DNA from: Clostridia bacterium
GTDB lineage: Bacteria; Bacillota; Clostridia; Oscillospirales; CAG-272
DNA: 60,191 nucleotides
Direction: 5' to 3'
NCBI GenBank assembly: GCA_017547755.1
Contig: JAFYOX010000108.1
Span: 1 to 60,191, forward strand
Shown: one piece after another, positions 58,907-60,191 of the stretch
Numbering within the stretch: position 1 is the first letter of the stretch
How the letters are laid out: each line of letters begins with the position of its first letter
The notes under the pieces: model-generated
Database searches by the model: none
What the model was told of the DNA's origin: nothing
The model's input: the letters and a program-made list of their open reading frames with translations, nothing else
Made by a program: the position numbers and the translations under genes

Positions 58907-60004
58907 ATGAATTTATTCGATAAAATAATATCCGCTGTACGCCGTACGCCGGAGGATACCGAGCCGTTCGAGAACGAGCTGACCATCGGCGGGGATTCCG
59001 CCGCGGGCTTCGAAAACGGGACGTTTCTCAACTCCCTCGACGAGCTGTCGGAAGCCGACATCGAGCTGAACACCGCCGCGAAGGAAGCGGCAAAGCTTTC
59101 CGTCACGGAGCTTCTGCGCCGGGTCATCTACTACGGCTGCTTCGCGGTGTTCCTCGTGAGCTGTCTCCTGCTGGTGCAGAACCTCATCGCCAAGCAGCGC
59201 GGCGCGGAGATCTACGACCGCCTCGAAGCGGAATTCTTCTCCACCGGATTTACGATGAACCTGTCCGACGCGTTCCGGCCGGACGAAGGCGTGGTGAAAT
59301 ATCTGGCGTCCGACACGGAGTCGACCACGCTGAACGACATGACGTCGATCAAAAGCGGCATGGCGGCGGAAAACGCCGGGGAAGCCAAGCCTGTCACCGA
59401 AGAGGAAGAAAAGAAGCACAACGAGGAGCTTGAAAAGATGCGTGCGGGGCTGATGTCTCTCGCGCGGATCAACCCGGACGTCTACGGCTGGATCACCGTG
59501 GAAGGGACGAACATCAACTATCCGCTCGTACAGGGAGAGGACAACGACCACTATCTGAATCACGCCTACACGGGCGACTATCTCCCGATCGGCTCGATCT
59601 TTGTCGACTTCCGCTGTGAAGAATCGATCACCAGAAACTTCAACACGGTCATTTACGGGCACAACATCACGACGGGGGCGATGTTCCACGACGTGACGAA
59701 ATTCTTCAAGGACGAATACTTCAACGGGACATACATTTACGTCTACACGCTGGACGGCATTTACGTATACGAGCCGTTCTCGATCTACAAGACGCGCGAG
59801 GACTACAATTATTTCCGGACTGCGTTCAGCTCGGTAGAGAAATTCGTGGAATTTGCGGAAGAGCTGCGCGACAACTCCGACAAGAAGAAAGACGTGACGT
59901 TCGGCAAGAACGACCGTATACTGACGCTGTCGACGTGCACGAACATTGTCCAGAGTGAGAGATATGCGCTGCATGCGCGGCTGGTGAAGACGATACTGGA
60001 CTGA
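58907..60004 (+). CDS. Class B sortase
   Basis: The 365-residue transpeptidase anchors proteins to the cell wall. It has a cytoplasmic N terminus of about 70 residues with many acidic residues, one membrane segment (CFAVFLVSCLLLVQNLI, about 83-99), a charged linker, and the sortase domain. The catalytic residues are His in VIYGHNITTG (about 250), Cys in LSTCTN (about 343) and Arg in ERYALHARL. IYVYTLDGIYVYEPFSIY is the class B beta6/beta7 insertion. No protein in this window carries a class B sorting signal such as NPQTN. The long acidic N terminus is unusual. GAGGTAC precedes the ATG, and a terminator follows. Confidence 0.92.
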   Translation: MNLFDKIISAVRRTPEDTEPFENELTIGGDSAAGFENGTFLNSLDELSEADIELNTAAKEAAKLSVTELLRRVIYYGCFAVFLVSCLLLVQNLIAKQRGAEIYDRLEAEFFSTGFTMNLSDAFRPDEGVVKYLASDTESTTLNDMTSIKSGMAAENAGEAKPVTEEEEKKHNEELEKMRAGLMSLARINPDVYGWITVEGTNINYPLVQGEDNDHYLNHAYTGDYLPIGSIFVDFRCEESITRNFNTVIYGHNITTGAMFHDVTKFFKDEYFNGTYIYVYTLDGIYVYEPFSIYKTREDYNYFRTAFSSVEKFVEFAEELRDNSDKKKDVTFGKNDRILTLSTCTNIVQSERYALHARLVKTILD

Positions 60005-60073
60005 GTGGGATGGCTTACAGCCGGTGGGAATACCAAAGCGTTTGGGGAGACGCGACTGCGTCGCGGAAGGTGG

Positions 60074-60097
60074 AAAAACGACCTTACGGTCGTTTTT
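60074..60097. terminator. Terminator of the sortase gene
   Basis: AAAAACGACC (60074-60083) / GGTCGTTTTT (60088-60097), loop TTAC; identical to the hairpin at 52522-52545. Confidence 0.9.
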
Positions 60098-60191
60098 CTG
60101 GATTAATGCCACTGCGCGTGGCGGGCGCATAAAGGGGCTCAGGCGCCGCCCCTTTATGAATACCGGCTGGGAGACCCAACGGGTCTCCGGA
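60098..60191. repeat. Second copy (partial) of the hairpin-rich repeat at the window edge
   Basis: Hairpin CATAAAGGGG/CCCCTTTATG near 60128-60159 is followed by the 26-base sequence also found at 52636-52661, ending in the hairpin GAGACCC/GGGTCTC and cut by the window end. ATTAATG shortly after the terminator is shared with the first copy. Confidence 0.65.

Overview
The window looks like a chromosomal segment of an anaerobic, Gram-positive, Clostridia-type bacterium, probably a gut or rumen commensal of the Oscillospirales/Christensenellales kind. The lineage is an inference from gene content and signals. The evidence is a class B sortase, a T-box leader before ileS, an HPr with both the His and the regulatory Ser site, strong AGGAGG ribosome binding sites, textbook TTGACA-17-TATAAT promoters, an oxygen-sensitive glycyl radical enzyme, and many cytoplasmic glycoside hydrolases. 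Base composition is moderately GC-rich throughout and no block stands out as foreign.

Left third (1-25.7 kb): carbohydrate catabolism in short operons. After the terminated 3' part of a structured RNA (1-176) come a CE15-like esterase, a nitrilase-GDPD fusion, an operon of FAD oxidoreductase, (alpha/alpha)6 glycosidase and 5'-nucleotidase-like phosphatase, an orphan FliB-like protein, and an operon of acetyltransferase, MBL hydrolase, sugar isomerase and Gfo/Idh dehydrogenase. Then follow a low-molecular-weight phosphatase, a GH172-GH38 pair, an operon of GH10 xylanase, serine hydrolase and HAD phosphatase, a second large glycosidase-like protein, and a sugar-binding lipoprotein. None of the glycosidases shows a signal peptide, so the likely scheme is import of oligosaccharides and cytoplasmic hydrolysis.

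Middle (25.9-41.9 kb): an HtrA protease, a two-component system, an acetyltransferase, a corrinoid-methyltransferase-like UroD protein, a beta-helix protein, and an operon of acyltransferase, glycyl radical enzyme and alpha/beta hydrolase. These are followed by a flavoprotein coupled to a two-TM protein and a secreted Ig-like protein.

Right third (41.9-60.2 kb): housekeeping genes (coaD, rsmD, uvrC, HPr, ileS with a T-box), an alpha/beta hydrolase followed by a TIR protein, a second Gfo/Idh dehydrogenase, an M48 protease, a YqeG phosphatase, aminopeptidase P, a sensor-like solute-binding lipoprotein and sortase B.

The most unusual material is intergenic. (1) Five complete palindromic elements and one partial copy are built from heptamers such as TGACTAA and TGGTGAA, and they supply stop codons to flanking genes. 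(2) A leader of the form GAAAGGGG-hairpin-start codon precedes rsmD, ileS and the response regulator, all of which lack a normal Shine-Dalgarno sequence. (3) There is a 136-bp MITE-like element with perfect 28-bp inverted ends. (4) There is a 510-bp hairpin-rich repeat with a second copy at the right edge. Among proteins, the glycyl radical enzyme without an activase, the nitrilase-GDPD fusion and the TIR protein are the best candidates for undescribed biochemistry.
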